A stretch of DNA of 64,000 bases from Marinomonas primoryensis (GCF_013372285.1 NZ_CP054301.1:351001-415000), one strand, 5' to 3'. Numbered from the stretch's first letter, positions 12,122 to 21,323 are shown. The notes: generated by a model not told the origin, from the sequence alone. Numbers and translations are program-made.

Positions 12122-12213
12122 CTAAGAAAAAATAAACAGTAAGTGCGGATCAAAAGAACATCAAAAAAAACAGTATGGATGCGCTTCTACCTACACTCAT
12201 AAAATAATGGAAG

Positions 12214-12247
12214 AAAAAATGCTGACGATGCAGAAGGCATCGCCAGC
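12214..12247 (-). terminator. Intrinsic terminator/attenuator between NCS1 gene and hydA
   Basis: On the minus strand GCTGGCGATGC pairs with GCATCGTCAGC (one G-U) around a 5-nt loop and is followed by six T. It lies between the transporter stop and the hydA start (164-bp spacer 12107-12270), so it should lower hydA transcription relative to upstream genes unless hydA has its own promoter. Confidence 0.75.
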
Positions 12248-12270
12248 AGGTAAAGCAACTCATGTTTCAA

Positions 12271-13749
12271 CTAGGCTGTTTCTGTCTCACTGACAGGATC
12301 GGCTTGTGATTTAGCAAGAAGGTAATACAAAATGGCACCGGTAAAGGCTCCAGTGAACCAACCGTAGCTATAGAACCAGCTAAAAGAAGACACATTTAGC
12401 GCGATTAAAGTAAGCACTACAGGCGCAGCAAAAGCGATTAAACCTGCATGGTTAAATGCTGGGTATAAGCTGTTTTCTTTGTAAAGCGCGACCAAATCCA
12501 AATGCTGACGTTTGATTAAGAAGTAATCGACAATCATGATGCCGGCAATCGGACCCAATAAGCTTGAATAGCCTAAGAGCCAGTTTGAATACATGCTTTC
12601 AACACTGACATCGGATTCGATCCAGCTCATTTTTTTCAATAATTCCCAACCCATTAAAACAATACCCACAATACCTGTAAGCAACACACCACGAGTGTGG
12701 TTAATGAGTTTAGGTGCAATGTTTTGGAAATCGTTAGTAGGAGAAACAATATTGGCTGCGGTGTTGGTGGATATTGTGGCGATAACGATCAATACCATGG
12801 CAATAGCAACCCAGAAAGGGCTGTCAATTTTACCGATCAAAGAAATGGGATCAGAAATGGTTTCACCAACCAAGCTTGTCGAAGCGGCCGTCAAAACCAC
12901 ACCCAAAGCAGCAAAGAAGAACATGGTCGCAGGCAAGCCGATGATTTGACCAATAATCTGATCTTTTTGAGATTTTGCATAACGACTAAAATCGGGAATA
13001 TTCAAAGACAAGGTTGCCCAGAAACCAACCATCGCGGTTAAACCACCAAAGAAATACCCCCAAAAATTAGCGTCTTCAGGACGGTTTGCAGGAATGGCGA
13101 GTACTTCAGTGAAAGACACTTTCCCGCCAGCCCAAAGCATTAAACCAATACCAACGATCAACAATAGAGGAGCCGATAGTGTTTCTAACCATTTAATAGA
13201 TTCAGCACCACGAATCACCACAACCATTTGGATAGCCCAAAATAGGAAGAAGCCGATGACTTCGCCGACGCCACCTAAGCTTGCCCAGTCAGAAGAAATG
13301 GCGGATAGAAACAAATGAATTGCTAGGCCACCAAACATCGTTTGAATGCCGAACCAACCACAGGCAACAAAGCCACGAATCAAGCAAGGAATATTAGATC
13401 CCACCATGCCGAATGAAGAACGCAGTAATATCGGAAAAGGAATGCCGAACTTAGTGCCCGGATACGCGTTTAAAGTCAGTGGCACCAATAAAATTACGTT
13501 AGCGATAAGAATAGTGAATAAGGCTTCCATCACAGAAAGACCAAAGTAAGCCGTTAATACGCCACCTAAAGTATAAGTAGGTACACAAATAGACATACCA
13601 ACCCACAATGCTGCAATGTTCCACTTGTTCCAAGTACGATCTTTTACTTTTGTTGGCGCTAAATCGTCGTTATACGCTGAACTCTGTTGAAGGTCGGTAT
13701 CGACCTCCAACTCATAAAACTCACCTTGTTTAACGGACTTACTGGTCAT
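12271..13749 (-). CDS. NCS1-family nucleobase/hydantoin:cation symporter
   Basis: A 492-residue protein with about twelve membrane segments. NCS1 hallmarks are visible: WNKWNIAALWVGMSICVPTY at the N-terminus, LRSSFGMVGSNIP, and GPIAGIMIVDYFLIKR near the C-terminus. The family imports uracil, allantoin or hydantoins with a cation. The longer GTG start at 13758 is less likely than ATG 13749, which has GAGG at proper distance. Context between two pyrimidine-ring catabolic genes supports uracil/thymine or hydantoin import. Confidence 0.9.
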   Translation of the reverse strand: MTSKSVKQGEFYELEVDTDLQQSSAYNDDLAPTKVKDRTWNKWNIAALWVGMSICVPTYTLGGVLTAYFGLSVMEALFTILIANVILLVPLTLNAYPGTKFGIPFPILLRSSFGMVGSNIPCLIRGFVACGWFGIQTMFGGLAIHLFLSAISSDWASLGGVGEVIGFFLFWAIQMVVVIRGAESIKWLETLSAPLLLIVGIGLMLWAGGKVSFTEVLAIPANRPEDANFWGYFFGGLTAMVGFWATLSLNIPDFSRYAKSQKDQIIGQIIGLPATMFFFAALGVVLTAASTSLVGETISDPISLIGKIDSPFWVAIAMVLIVIATISTNTAANIVSPTNDFQNIAPKLINHTRGVLLTGIVGIVLMGWELLKKMSWIESDVSVESMYSNWLLGYSSLLGPIAGIMIVDYFLIKRQHLDLVALYKENSLYPAFNHAGLIAFAAPVVLTLIALNVSSFSWFYSYGWFTGAFTGAILYYLLAKSQADPVSETETA

Positions 13750-13870
13750 ATTTACCACCTCTTCTATTGTGGGTTGATAGCTTTTATTTAATAGGAGCTA
13801 TTTCATTCGATTGGAGCCGCTTGATGATTCACAGCCCTCGTTTTTTCTTCTCTTGTATTCGTTTATTTTG

Positions 13871-15112
13871 TTACTGATGTTCTTTAGCAATGCGCTCGCT
13901 GGCTTCTAACATAGTATGCAGCAGCACGTTGGCTCCGGCAGCGCATTCTTCAGGCGAACTGTATTCGGCTTCGTTGTGGCTGATGCCGTTTAGGCAGGGT
14001 GTGAAAATCATGCCGGTAGGGACTAAGTCCGCCATGTAACAAGCGTCGTGACCGGCGCCAGCGTAAATGTCCATGTGGCTGTAGCCGAGTTTTTCAGTGG
14101 CGGCTTTCACATCGTCGGAAGCATTAAACTCCACTGGGGCGAAATACCAAAAAGGGTCAATATTGACGTCTAAATCGTGTTCTTTGGCGATTTTTTCACA
14201 AAAGGCGATCAGTTCTTCATGCATGGTTAATAAAATGTCTGGGCGTGGGTTGCGAAGATCCGCGCTGAATTTCACATTGCCCGGAATCGTGTTGCGAGAG
14301 TTTGGCCATACTTGCATGAAACCAACGGTCCCTAAGCCATTTTCATGGCGAAGCGCGATGGCGTTCATTTCTGTAACGATCGAAGCCGCCGCTAACATGG
14401 CGTCTTTACGCAAGTGCATTGGCGTGGTGCCAGAGTGAGAAGGGCGGCCTATAACTTCAATGTTGTACCAGCGAATACCTTGGCCTAATCTGACGATGCC
14501 AATGGCTTTCTTTTCGTCTTCAAGAATGGGACCTTGCTCTATGTGTGCTTCAAAAAAGGCGCCCATATTTCGACTGCCCAGTTCCATTTCACCTAAGTAA
14601 CCAATACGTTCTAGCTCGTCGCCAAGACGAATGCCATTTACGTCGGTCTTGTTTAGTTCGGTTTCTAGGTCAAAACGACCAACATAAGTGCCGGAACCTT
14701 GCATTGCAGGTTGGAAGCGTGAGCCTTCTTCGTTGGTCCACACGGAAAATTCCATGGCGGTTGGGGTTTCAATGTTGTTGTCATGAAGGGTGCGCAAAAC
14801 TTCTACACCGGAAAGTACGCCAAAGACCCCATCAAACTTACCGCCAGTGGGTTGCGTATCAAGATGGCTTCCGGTGCCGACGGCGGGTAAGTCGTTGTAT
14901 TTTCCAGGACGACGAGCAAAGATGTTTCCGATTTTATCGACCTCTACGTCACAGCCACAAGCTTTACACCAAGAAACGAAAAGATCGCGAGATTGCTTAT
15001 CTAAGTCCGTTCCAGCAAGACGATTACAACCGCCTTTTTTCGTTCCGCCAATATCGCCCATTTCCATTAATGTGTCCCAAAGGCGTTTCTCGTTGATACG
15101 AAGGTCTTGCAT
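13871..15112 (-). CDS. M20-family N-carbamoyl amidohydrolase (beta-ureidopropionase type)
   Basis: A 413-residue zinc hydrolase of the hydantoinase/carbamoylase group. Metal ligands His83 and Asp94 lie in GSHLDTQPTGGKFDG, with a Glu pair at WTNEEGSRF, a His in EAHIEQGP and a C-terminal His in GISHNEAEY. It converts N-carbamoyl-beta-alanine to beta-alanine, CO2 and ammonia, or acts on the carbamoyl amino acid from hydantoinase. Allantoate amidohydrolase is a close relative, but the neighbouring dihydropyrimidinase favours the carbamoyl-beta-alanine reading. First gene of the minus-strand group; GGGAGAG precedes the ATG. Confidence 0.87.
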   Translation of the reverse strand: MQDLRINEKRLWDTLMEMGDIGGTKKGGCNRLAGTDLDKQSRDLFVSWCKACGCDVEVDKIGNIFARRPGKYNDLPAVGTGSHLDTQPTGGKFDGVFGVLSGVEVLRTLHDNNIETPTAMEFSVWTNEEGSRFQPAMQGSGTYVGRFDLETELNKTDVNGIRLGDELERIGYLGEMELGSRNMGAFFEAHIEQGPILEDEKKAIGIVRLGQGIRWYNIEVIGRPSHSGTTPMHLRKDAMLAAASIVTEMNAIALRHENGLGTVGFMQVWPNSRNTIPGNVKFSADLRNPRPDILLTMHEELIAFCEKIAKEHDLDVNIDPFWYFAPVEFNASDDVKAATEKLGYSHMDIYAGAGHDACYMADLVPTGMIFTPCLNGISHNEAEYSSPEECAAGANVLLHTMLEASERIAKEHQ

Positions 15113-15225
15113 AATTCTCTCCCAATATAATTTATATCTCTTTGAAAATACTTAACTATTTATTGAAATAAGTATTTATCAAAGAGAAATAAATATTCAT
15201 TAATGATTTTTGTTTTGAATGAATA

Positions 15226-15241
15226 TTGACCAAAAGGTAAA
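15226..15241. promoter_or_regulatory. RutR-like operator candidate, divergent spacer
   Basis: TTGACCAAAAGGTAAA matches 12 of 14 fixed positions of the E. coli RutR site TTGACCANNTGGTCAA. It sits about 115 bp before the carbamoyl amidohydrolase start in the 396-bp divergent spacer 15113-15508, which otherwise is A+T-rich and geneless. Confidence 0.55.
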
Positions 15242-15341
15242 ACCTTTTTTTAAAAAAAGCCAATCATTTGTCCATTCATAAAAAAATAGAATGTATTACT
15301 CTCATACTGAATCGTGATTTAAATAGAAAAAAATATAGATG

Positions 15342-15357
15342 CTGTCTATTTGGTCAG
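15342..15357. promoter_or_regulatory. Second, weaker RutR-like site
   Basis: CTGTCTATTTGGTCAG has a near-perfect right half (TGGTCAG) and a poor left half of the RutR consensus. It lies about 150 bp before rutR in the same spacer. Confidence 0.35.
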
Positions 15358-15508
15358 CAATAAATAGGCCAACTTTCTATACTTTATTTTAATTTGACTC
15401 GTTCCTATGGCTTTCTTATGGTATTTTAACGCCTGATAAAAGCCGTAAAAGTAAGCAAAAACAGTGGTTTATCAATATAATTTTTTTCAATGAGAGTAGG
15501 CATACAGT

Positions 15509-16156
15509 TTGGCTGATCAAAGAGTAAGACGTACCAAGCAATCGATGAATAGAGAAGTGTTAGAATCACGTATATTACGCTCTGCAGAGATCATTTTTGC
15601 GGCTAAGGGCTTTAGTGGCGCATCTATGGAACGTATTGCAGAGATATCAAAAATATCCAAGCAGAATTTAATTTATTACTTTCCAAACAAAGACTTACTG
15701 TATAAAAGGGTGTTGAAAGAGATACTCGATATTTGGATTGAAAAGCTGTCTTTACTTGAAAGTGATGGTGCTACGCCAGAAGACGTAATACGTGGTTATG
15801 TGCGTGAAAAAATGCAACTTTCACGTTTGTACCCTAATGGCTCTAAAGTCTTTGCTCATGAGGTTATCAGCGGCGCTCCAGTCTTAAAAGACTACCTTTT
15901 AAGCCACCTTAAACCTCAATTTGACCGTGATGTAAAATTGGTTAAGTCATGGATAAATAAGGGATTAATAGACGATATTGATCCTGAACATTTGTTTTTT
16001 ACTATTTGGGCTGCAACTCAAACCTATGCCGATTTTTCTATTCAAATGGAAATTCTATTAGGTAAGACCAGTTTGGACCAAACGGATTTCGAACGGGCTG
16101 AAAACGCGGTAACCGAATTTGTTGTGCGCGCTCTTGGTGCTAAAAAAAATATTTAA
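15509..16156 (+). CDS. rutR: RutR-type TetR regulator of pyrimidine catabolism
   Basis: A 215-residue TetR-family repressor. The HTH (MERIAEISKISKQNLIYYF) and the following YYFPNKDLLYKRVLKEILDI segment closely resemble E. coli RutR, as does the effector-domain pattern IWAATQTYADFSIQ. RutR senses uracil/thymine. The start is TTG at 15509, 8 nt after AGAGTAGG; an in-frame ATG at 15545 (residue 13) is the alternative. It diverges from the pyrimidine-ring hydrolase genes and precedes the F420 operon, with RutR-like palindromes in both promoter regions. Confidence 0.83.
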   Translation: MADQRVRRTKQSMNREVLESRILRSAEIIFAAKGFSGASMERIAEISKISKQNLIYYFPNKDLLYKRVLKEILDIWIEKLSLLESDGATPEDVIRGYVREKMQLSRLYPNGSKVFAHEVISGAPVLKDYLLSHLKPQFDRDVKLVKSWINKGLIDDIDPEHLFFTIWAATQTYADFSIQMEILLGKTSLDQTDFERAENAVTEFVVRALGAKKNI

Positions 16157-16365
16157 AATAAATTCCTCTCCAATTTCCTTTCTTTATTTCTTAAAAGTAG
16201 CGTGATTATTGATAATGATTAACTAAAAAAATCTATATATTCATAGTCTTAACTCTTTAGTTAAGCATTTAGTTAAGTTAGCTTTAACAACTGTGTTATT
16301 TTTTAGTGCGAGCGTTGAACCAAAAAAAACAATTTACTCCTTCGTAAATGACTGCTATTAATTTT

Positions 16366-16381
16366 TATACCAAATGGTAAA
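16366..16381. promoter_or_regulatory. RutR-like operator candidate before cofG
   Basis: TATACCAAATGGTAAA contains the exact palindromic core ACCA-AA-TGGT and matches 11 of 14 fixed positions of the RutR consensus. It lies 34 bp before the cofG start in the 259-bp spacer 16157-16415. It would place F420 synthesis under the same regulator as pyrimidine catabolism. Confidence 0.5.
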
Positions 16382-16415
16382 AAAGTTAATTTAATCATTA
16401 AAACGTGGAGTAAAT

Positions 16416-17555
16416 ATGATCTCTGTTTCTGAAGCCATATCTTATGAATTTGCTACTGGGCCAGACTTGTATGCACTCTGCCAGCAAGCCGCTAGCGCAC
16501 GTGATAACGCTTGGGGTATGCAGTTAACCTTTTCTAAAAAAGTATTTATCCCATTAACGAATATGTGTCGCGATTCTTGCGGCTATTGCACCTTTGTACA
16601 GTCCCCAGATTCTATTCATTCTAATTACATGACACCGGAGCAAGTGCTGAAAACTGCACACGAAGGCGCCGCGTTAGATTGTAAAGAAGCGTTATTTAGT
16701 TTGGGCGAACGACCAGAAGAACGTCATCAAAAAGCACGAGATTTGCTGGCGGCATTAGGTTATGACAACACGTTAGATTATCTGCATGACCAATGTGAAA
16801 GCGTCTTAACACACACTACATTATTGCCACACGTGAACGCCGGTGCATTGTCGTTTGATGAGTTGAAACGACTAAAGCCTGTTGCCGCCAGTATGGGGAT
16901 GATGCTGGAAAATGTTTCCAATGAATTGCTCAAAAAAGGGCAAGCGCATTATGCATGCCCAGACAAAACGCCAAAACGTCGACTCGATACTATCGAGCAA
17001 GCGGGTCGTCTTGATATCGCCTTTACCACCGGTATTTTAATCGGCATAGGCGAAAGTTGGGAAGAGCGAGTGCTTAGCCTGATTGCCATTCGTGATCGCC
17101 ATCTTGCTTATGGGCATGTCCAAGAAGTCATTATTCAAAACTTTCGCGCCAAAGCGGGTACCGCCATGGCGGGTTGCCAAGAACCGGATCTAGACGACAT
17201 GAAACGCACCATCGCCGTGGCGCGTTTGATCTTACCGGATGACATCAGTATTCAAGCGCCGCCAAATTTAGAAGTTGAATACGGCAGTTATATCAATGCC
17301 GGTATCAATGACTGGGGTGGTATCTCGCCACTCACCAAAGATTTCATTAACCCAGAAAGAGCATGGCCGCAGATCAGCAGCGTGGCGCAAGCGTGCGAAG
17401 GTCTGGGCTATTCGTTGGCAGAACGCCTCACCATTTATGACCGCTTTCAGCATCAAGAACACAAATATTTAACACCCAATTTAACGCAACGAGTCGCGTC
17501 ACTTATGAGTCGTGCCGCTCAAGCCAGTCGTCAGTTACAGGGAGACATCGCATGA
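16416..17555 (+). CDS. cofG: FO synthase subunit 1 (CofG), radical SAM
   Basis: A 379-residue radical-SAM enzyme with CxxxCxxC at Cys51, Cys55, Cys58 (NMCRDSCGYCTF). Together with CofH it joins 5-amino-6-ribitylamino-uracil and tyrosine to give the deazaflavin FO, the chromophore of coenzyme F420. It is encoded separately from CofH, as in archaea and cyanobacteria, unlike the fused FbiC of actinobacteria. Start ATG follows GTGGAG; the stop overlaps the cofH start (ATGA). First gene of a seven-gene operon. Confidence 0.93.
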   Translation: MISVSEAISYEFATGPDLYALCQQAASARDNAWGMQLTFSKKVFIPLTNMCRDSCGYCTFVQSPDSIHSNYMTPEQVLKTAHEGAALDCKEALFSLGERPEERHQKARDLLAALGYDNTLDYLHDQCESVLTHTTLLPHVNAGALSFDELKRLKPVAASMGMMLENVSNELLKKGQAHYACPDKTPKRRLDTIEQAGRLDIAFTTGILIGIGESWEERVLSLIAIRDRHLAYGHVQEVIIQNFRAKAGTAMAGCQEPDLDDMKRTIAVARLILPDDISIQAPPNLEVEYGSYINAGINDWGGISPLTKDFINPERAWPQISSVAQACEGLGYSLAERLTIYDRFQHQEHKYLTPNLTQRVASLMSRAAQASRQLQGDIA

Positions 17556-18826
17556 ATCTATCGTCTTTAACGTCAACAAAAGCAACGTCAAGCAATGCCG
17601 CGTCAGAAAATTTTTCTTCATTAGATACGCTTCATTCTACTCAATGTAATGAGCTCGTTAGTGCTCCAGTCCAGGCAATACTGGAAAAAACTCTGCTGGG
17701 AGAAGAGCTGAATGTAGAAGACGCGTGCGTGCTTTTTGCAACGCAAGGTGCAGAAGCTCAAGCGGTATTAGACACCGCCGACAAGGTGCGTGAAAAACGA
17801 GTTGGTGACACAGGTACTTTTGTTATTACGCGAAACATAAACTTTACCAACGTGTGCTATATGGGCTGTCGTTTCTGTAATTTTGCCAAAGAAAAAGGCG
17901 ATGCAGAGGCGGAGTTTTTAACCGTTGAACAAGTAGCAGACAAAGCAGAAGAAGCGTGGGCTCGTGGTGCGACAGAAGTGTGTATTCAAGGCGGATTACA
18001 CCCAGACATAGGCGCGGATTATTACCGAGAATTAATTATCGCGGTGAAAAAACGCGTGCCAGAGATTCACATTCACGCCTTCTCACCCTTCGAAATCTGG
18101 TATGGCTGTAAAAAAGGGCGCCTTGAGCCAGAAGTGTTTTTGACTGAATTAAAAGCGCTGGGTTTAGGGTCCATGCCGGGCACCGCAGCAGAAATTCTGG
18201 ACACCGAAGTTCGCAAAAAATTGACCAAGAACAAACTCACCACAGAAGAGTGGGTACGAATCATTAAAGCCGCGCACTCTGTGGGTGTGCCGACAACCTC
18301 TACCATCATGTACGGCCACGTAGATCAGCCGATTCATTGGGCAAACCATCTAGCGTTATTGCGTGATATTCAAAAAGAAACCGGTGGCTTTACCGAGTTC
18401 GTGCCGCTGGGTTTTATCCATTATGAAACACGTTTGTATAACGATAACCCAGACAAAGTTCGTCCTGGACCGACGCAAGACGAGCATTTCAAAATGCACG
18501 CCATTGCGCGACTTATGTTGCAAGGTCACATCGATAACATTCAAGCCTCTTGGGTGAAAATGGGCCCAGAAGTGGCAACCAGAATGCTGCGCTCTGGCGC
18601 GAATGATCTGGGTGGCACCTTGATGAACGAAAGTATTTCTCGTGCTGCCGGTGCGACTCACGGCCAAGAAGTGTTTCCTGAAGACATGGTGGCAAACATT
18701 CAAGCCGCCGGTCTGAACGCGGTGCAACGTAGTACGAAATATGAGGTGGTGAGAACCTACGTTGTTGAAGAAAACAGCGCAAAAACGCCATTAACGGACC
18801 GCATTGCGATTCGAGGAGTGGCGTAA
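17552..18826 (+). CDS. cofH: FO synthase subunit 2 (CofH), radical SAM
   Basis: A 424-residue radical-SAM enzyme. CxxxCxxC is at Cys102, Cys106, Cys109 (NVCYMGCRFCNF), with CIQGGLHPD and the MPGTAAEILD segment typical of CofH. About 40 low-complexity Ser/Thr-rich residues precede the family core; an internal start is possible but no better ribosome site was seen. It condenses tyrosine with the flavin precursor. The stop overlaps cofD by one base. Confidence 0.93.
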   Translation: MNLSSLTSTKATSSNAASENFSSLDTLHSTQCNELVSAPVQAILEKTLLGEELNVEDACVLFATQGAEAQAVLDTADKVREKRVGDTGTFVITRNINFTNVCYMGCRFCNFAKEKGDAEAEFLTVEQVADKAEEAWARGATEVCIQGGLHPDIGADYYRELIIAVKKRVPEIHIHAFSPFEIWYGCKKGRLEPEVFLTELKALGLGSMPGTAAEILDTEVRKKLTKNKLTTEEWVRIIKAAHSVGVPTTSTIMYGHVDQPIHWANHLALLRDIQKETGGFTEFVPLGFIHYETRLYNDNPDKVRPGPTQDEHFKMHAIARLMLQGHIDNIQASWVKMGPEVATRMLRSGANDLGGTLMNESISRAAGATHGQEVFPEDMVANIQAAGLNAVQRSTKYEVVRTYVVEENSAKTPLTDRIAIRGVA

Positions 18827-19785
18827 TGACTGGGTTAAACATCACTTTATTGGCCGGTGGCGTAGGCGGTGCAAAAGCGGCCGAAGGCTTGGCTAAAAGC
18901 CATTACGCTAACTCAACTAAGATCATTGGCAACATTGCCGATGATGACGAATTTCATGGGCTTTGGGTCTCACCAGACATTGATACGCTGATTTATTCTC
19001 TAGGTGATCAGATTGATAGACAGCAAGGTTGGGGCCGAAAACACGAAACGCATCAAGTCTTAAGTGAGCTAAATGCCTTGGGGCAAGACACTTGGATGAC
19101 CTTAGGCGACTTGGATTTAGCCACGCACATTTATCGTACCAATCTGAAGCATCAAGGTGTCAGTGCCAGCGAGATAACTCAACGTTTAGCAAAGCGACAC
19201 GGTGTGACTCTGCCGATTTTGTTGCCAACCGACGATGTGGTGAAAACTCGAGTAAAGACGTCAAAAGGTTGGTTGTCGTTCCAAGAATTTTTTGTGCGCG
19301 AGCATTGTCAGCTGGACGTGATCGACATCGAGTATCAAGGTATTGAAAGCGCCAAACCAACTCAAGCTGCCTTGGACCAAATTGCTAATAGCGACGTGAT
19401 TATTATCGCGCCGAGCAATCCAATCGTGAGCATCGGCGCCATTCTCGCCGTACCTGAAATTCAACAAGCGATTGAGCACAGCGGCGCTTATGTCATCGCC
19501 GTATCGCCATTAATTGGCGGCAAAACGGTGAAAGGGCCCGCGGATAAAATGCTTGAAAGCGCGGGTAAAAGTATCGATTCGAAAGGGATTTATAGCTGTT
19601 ATTACACTTTTTTGAACGCCATGGTAATCGACGAAGAAGACCAGCAAGACACAACATGGTTGAAAGAGCAGGGGTTGGATGTGTTGGTGACGCCGACGTT
19701 GATGAAAACCCCAGAGGAAAAAACAGACTTAATGTCTCGCGTAGTTGAGTTTGCCTTAGCTTCCCAGAAACAGAGAGCCGCCTAA
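18826..19785 (+). CDS. cofD: CofD, 2-phospholactate (or analogue) transferase
   Basis: A 319-residue transferase that moves the phospho-acid moiety from its GDP adduct to FO to give F420-0 or its analogue. Characteristic motifs: LLAGGVGGAKAAEGL (residues 8-22), IGNIADDDEFHGLWVSPDID, and IAPSNPIVSIGAIL. Proteobacterial systems can use 3-phosphoglycerate or phosphoenolpyruvate instead of 2-phospholactate; the sequence alone does not tell which. Overlaps cofC by one base (TAATG). Confidence 0.92.
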   Translation: MTGLNITLLAGGVGGAKAAEGLAKSHYANSTKIIGNIADDDEFHGLWVSPDIDTLIYSLGDQIDRQQGWGRKHETHQVLSELNALGQDTWMTLGDLDLATHIYRTNLKHQGVSASEITQRLAKRHGVTLPILLPTDDVVKTRVKTSKGWLSFQEFFVREHCQLDVIDIEYQGIESAKPTQAALDQIANSDVIIIAPSNPIVSIGAILAVPEIQQAIEHSGAYVIAVSPLIGGKTVKGPADKMLESAGKSIDSKGIYSCYYTFLNAMVIDEEDQQDTTWLKEQGLDVLVTPTLMKTPEEKTDLMSRVVEFALASQKQRAA

Positions 19786-20486
19786 TGATAAAGCATTCGA
19801 CTTCTAATCACCCCAACGTCCATCATCTGATCGATAAGCTTTGTGTGGTGATTCCAATGAAATCACCAACGCGTTCTAAACAACGTTTGGTCGGTAGTTT
19901 GTCGGATTCGTCTCGCGAAAGTCTGTCTTTGACCTTGTTTCAAAACACCTTGGCATTTTTTAAGCGGCACTTTCCAATGCTGGATGTGCTGGTGGTGAGC
20001 GAATCGCTTGATGTGCTTAGTCTTGCTCAATCCTATGAAACAAATACTTTGTTTGATGACGGATCGAAAGGGTTAAACGGCGCGCTGGATTTTGCTTGCG
20101 ATTGGGTAAAGCAATCTGGATACGACAGTCAACTTATTGTGCCCAGTGATATTGCAGTACTAGATTATCAAGAGATTACCTCGTTAATCGCCGCGATTAA
20201 TGAGGCGCAAGTGGTGATTGCAGTAGCCAAAGATGGTGGCACGAATGCGTTGTTGACCTCGCCACCTGATGCCATCGATTTTCAATACGGTTATGAATCG
20301 GCGTCGGCCCACAAAGCCAATGCGCTGAATAATCGTTTGGTTTGTCGCAGTTTACATTTCGACAACCTTGCCTTGGATATTGATCACAGCGAAGACCTTC
20401 AAATGGCGGTGATACGCCAACCTAAGCGGTTTAAAGCATGGAAAGAACCTTCTCTATTACCCATTAAGGAGCATCATTATGCCTGA
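19785..20486 (+). CDS. cofC: CofC, phospho-acid guanylyltransferase
   Basis: A 233-residue nucleotidyltransferase that activates the phospho-acid with GTP for CofD. The N-terminal VVIPMKSPTRSKQRL signature follows about 18 non-conserved residues, and the metal-binding LIVPSDIAVL lies near residue 120. It is not fused to CofE. The last 8 bases overlap cofE. Confidence 0.87.
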   Translation: MIKHSTSNHPNVHHLIDKLCVVIPMKSPTRSKQRLVGSLSDSSRESLSLTLFQNTLAFFKRHFPMLDVLVVSESLDVLSLAQSYETNTLFDDGSKGLNGALDFACDWVKQSGYDSQLIVPSDIAVLDYQEITSLIAAINEAQVVIAVAKDGGTNALLTSPPDAIDFQYGYESASAHKANALNNRLVCRSLHFDNLALDIDHSEDLQMAVIRQPKRFKAWKEPSLLPIKEHHYA

Positions 20487-21252
20487 TTCTATGAGCATGT
20501 TTCGTCTAATGGGATTACCGGATTTTCAAGTAGGCGATGATTTAGCGAAAAGCATTATTGACACCTTAATCACGCAAAACCAAACCCTTATGGAAGGTGA
20601 TATTTTGGTGATTGCGCACAAAGTGGTCTCTAAAAGCGAAGGGGCTTGCGCCTATTTAGACGAGATCACACCCAGTGAAGAAGCGATCGAACTGGCAAAA
20701 ACTGTTAATAAAGACCCACGTAAAGTGGAAGTCATTTTATCTCAGTCTAATCGCATAGTTCGAGCGATGAAACGACCTGATCAAGAAGAAGGCGTGCTGA
20801 TCGCCGAGCATAAAAACGGTTACATCTGCGCCAATGCAGCGGTGGATGAATCCAATGCGGATCATCCAGGACAGCTTATTTTATTACCCGAAGACCCTGA
20901 CAAAAGCGCGCGTGAACTTTGCCTCGTCTTAGAAAAACACTTTGGCTGTGCGTTAGGGGTGGTGATCAGCGATACCTTTGGTCGTCCTTGGCGACTGGGG
21001 CAAACCAACGTAGCGATTGGTTTAGCCAATGTGCCTGGGGTGATGTACATGTTGGGCGAAGAAGACGCCTTTGGACGACCTTTGAGTGTGACCGCGCCTG
21101 CGTTCGCCGACGAGCTCGCCGCCGCGTCGGGTTTATTGATGGAGAAAAGCGCTAAATCTCCGGTGATTATTTTCCGTGGCTTATCTTGGCCAAAAACAGA
21201 CAGCTCCAGCCGCGATCTTATTCGTGCTCACAATGAGGATCTCTTTCGATGA
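20479..21252 (+). CDS. cofE: CofE, coenzyme F420-0:L-glutamate ligase
   Basis: A 257-residue stand-alone CofE that adds gamma-linked glutamate to F420-0 with GTP. Motifs include GDILVIAHKVVSKSEG, NAAVDESN and VISDTFGRPWRLGQTNVAIG. It lacks the C-terminal FMN reductase-like domain of actinobacterial FbiB, so reduction of a dehydro-F420 intermediate, if used, must be done elsewhere. AAGGAG precedes the ATG. The stop overlaps a 24-codon frame. Confidence 0.92.
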   Translation: MPDSMSMFRLMGLPDFQVGDDLAKSIIDTLITQNQTLMEGDILVIAHKVVSKSEGACAYLDEITPSEEAIELAKTVNKDPRKVEVILSQSNRIVRAMKRPDQEEGVLIAEHKNGYICANAAVDESNADHPGQLILLPEDPDKSARELCLVLEKHFGCALGVVISDTFGRPWRLGQTNVAIGLANVPGVMYMLGEEDAFGRPLSVTAPAFADELAAASGLLMEKSAKSPVIIFRGLSWPKTDSSSRDLIRAHNEDLFR

Positions 21253-21323
21253 AAGCAACGATGAAAAAAGCGATCAAAACAGCAATGACTGAATCAATGG
21301 GAAAAATGGTGGAAAAACTATGA
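21249..21323 (+). CDS. Putative 24-residue coupling ORF between cofE and npdG
   Basis: A short frame beginning at an ATG overlapping the cofE stop (ATGA) and ending in a TGA overlapping the npdG start (ATGA). It encodes a Lys/Met-rich 24-residue peptide beginning [10 protein letters not shown]. It may be a real microprotein or a reinitiation bridge coupling translation of cofE to npdG across 67 bp. No family is recognised and coding status is unproven. Confidence 0.4.
   Translation: MKATMKKAIKTAMTESMGKMVEKL

Noticed and set aside
14545..15096. Long plus-strand open frame (183 codons)
   Set aside because: Antisense to the carbamoyl amidohydrolase gene, no ribosome site, Arg/Cys-rich composition typical of a shadow frame.
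13871..15112. Allantoate amidohydrolase in an allantoin pathway
   Set aside because: Same superfamily, but no allantoinase, ureidoglycolate or glyoxylate genes nearby; the adjacent hydrolase is of dihydropyrimidinase/hydantoinase type with Lys150.
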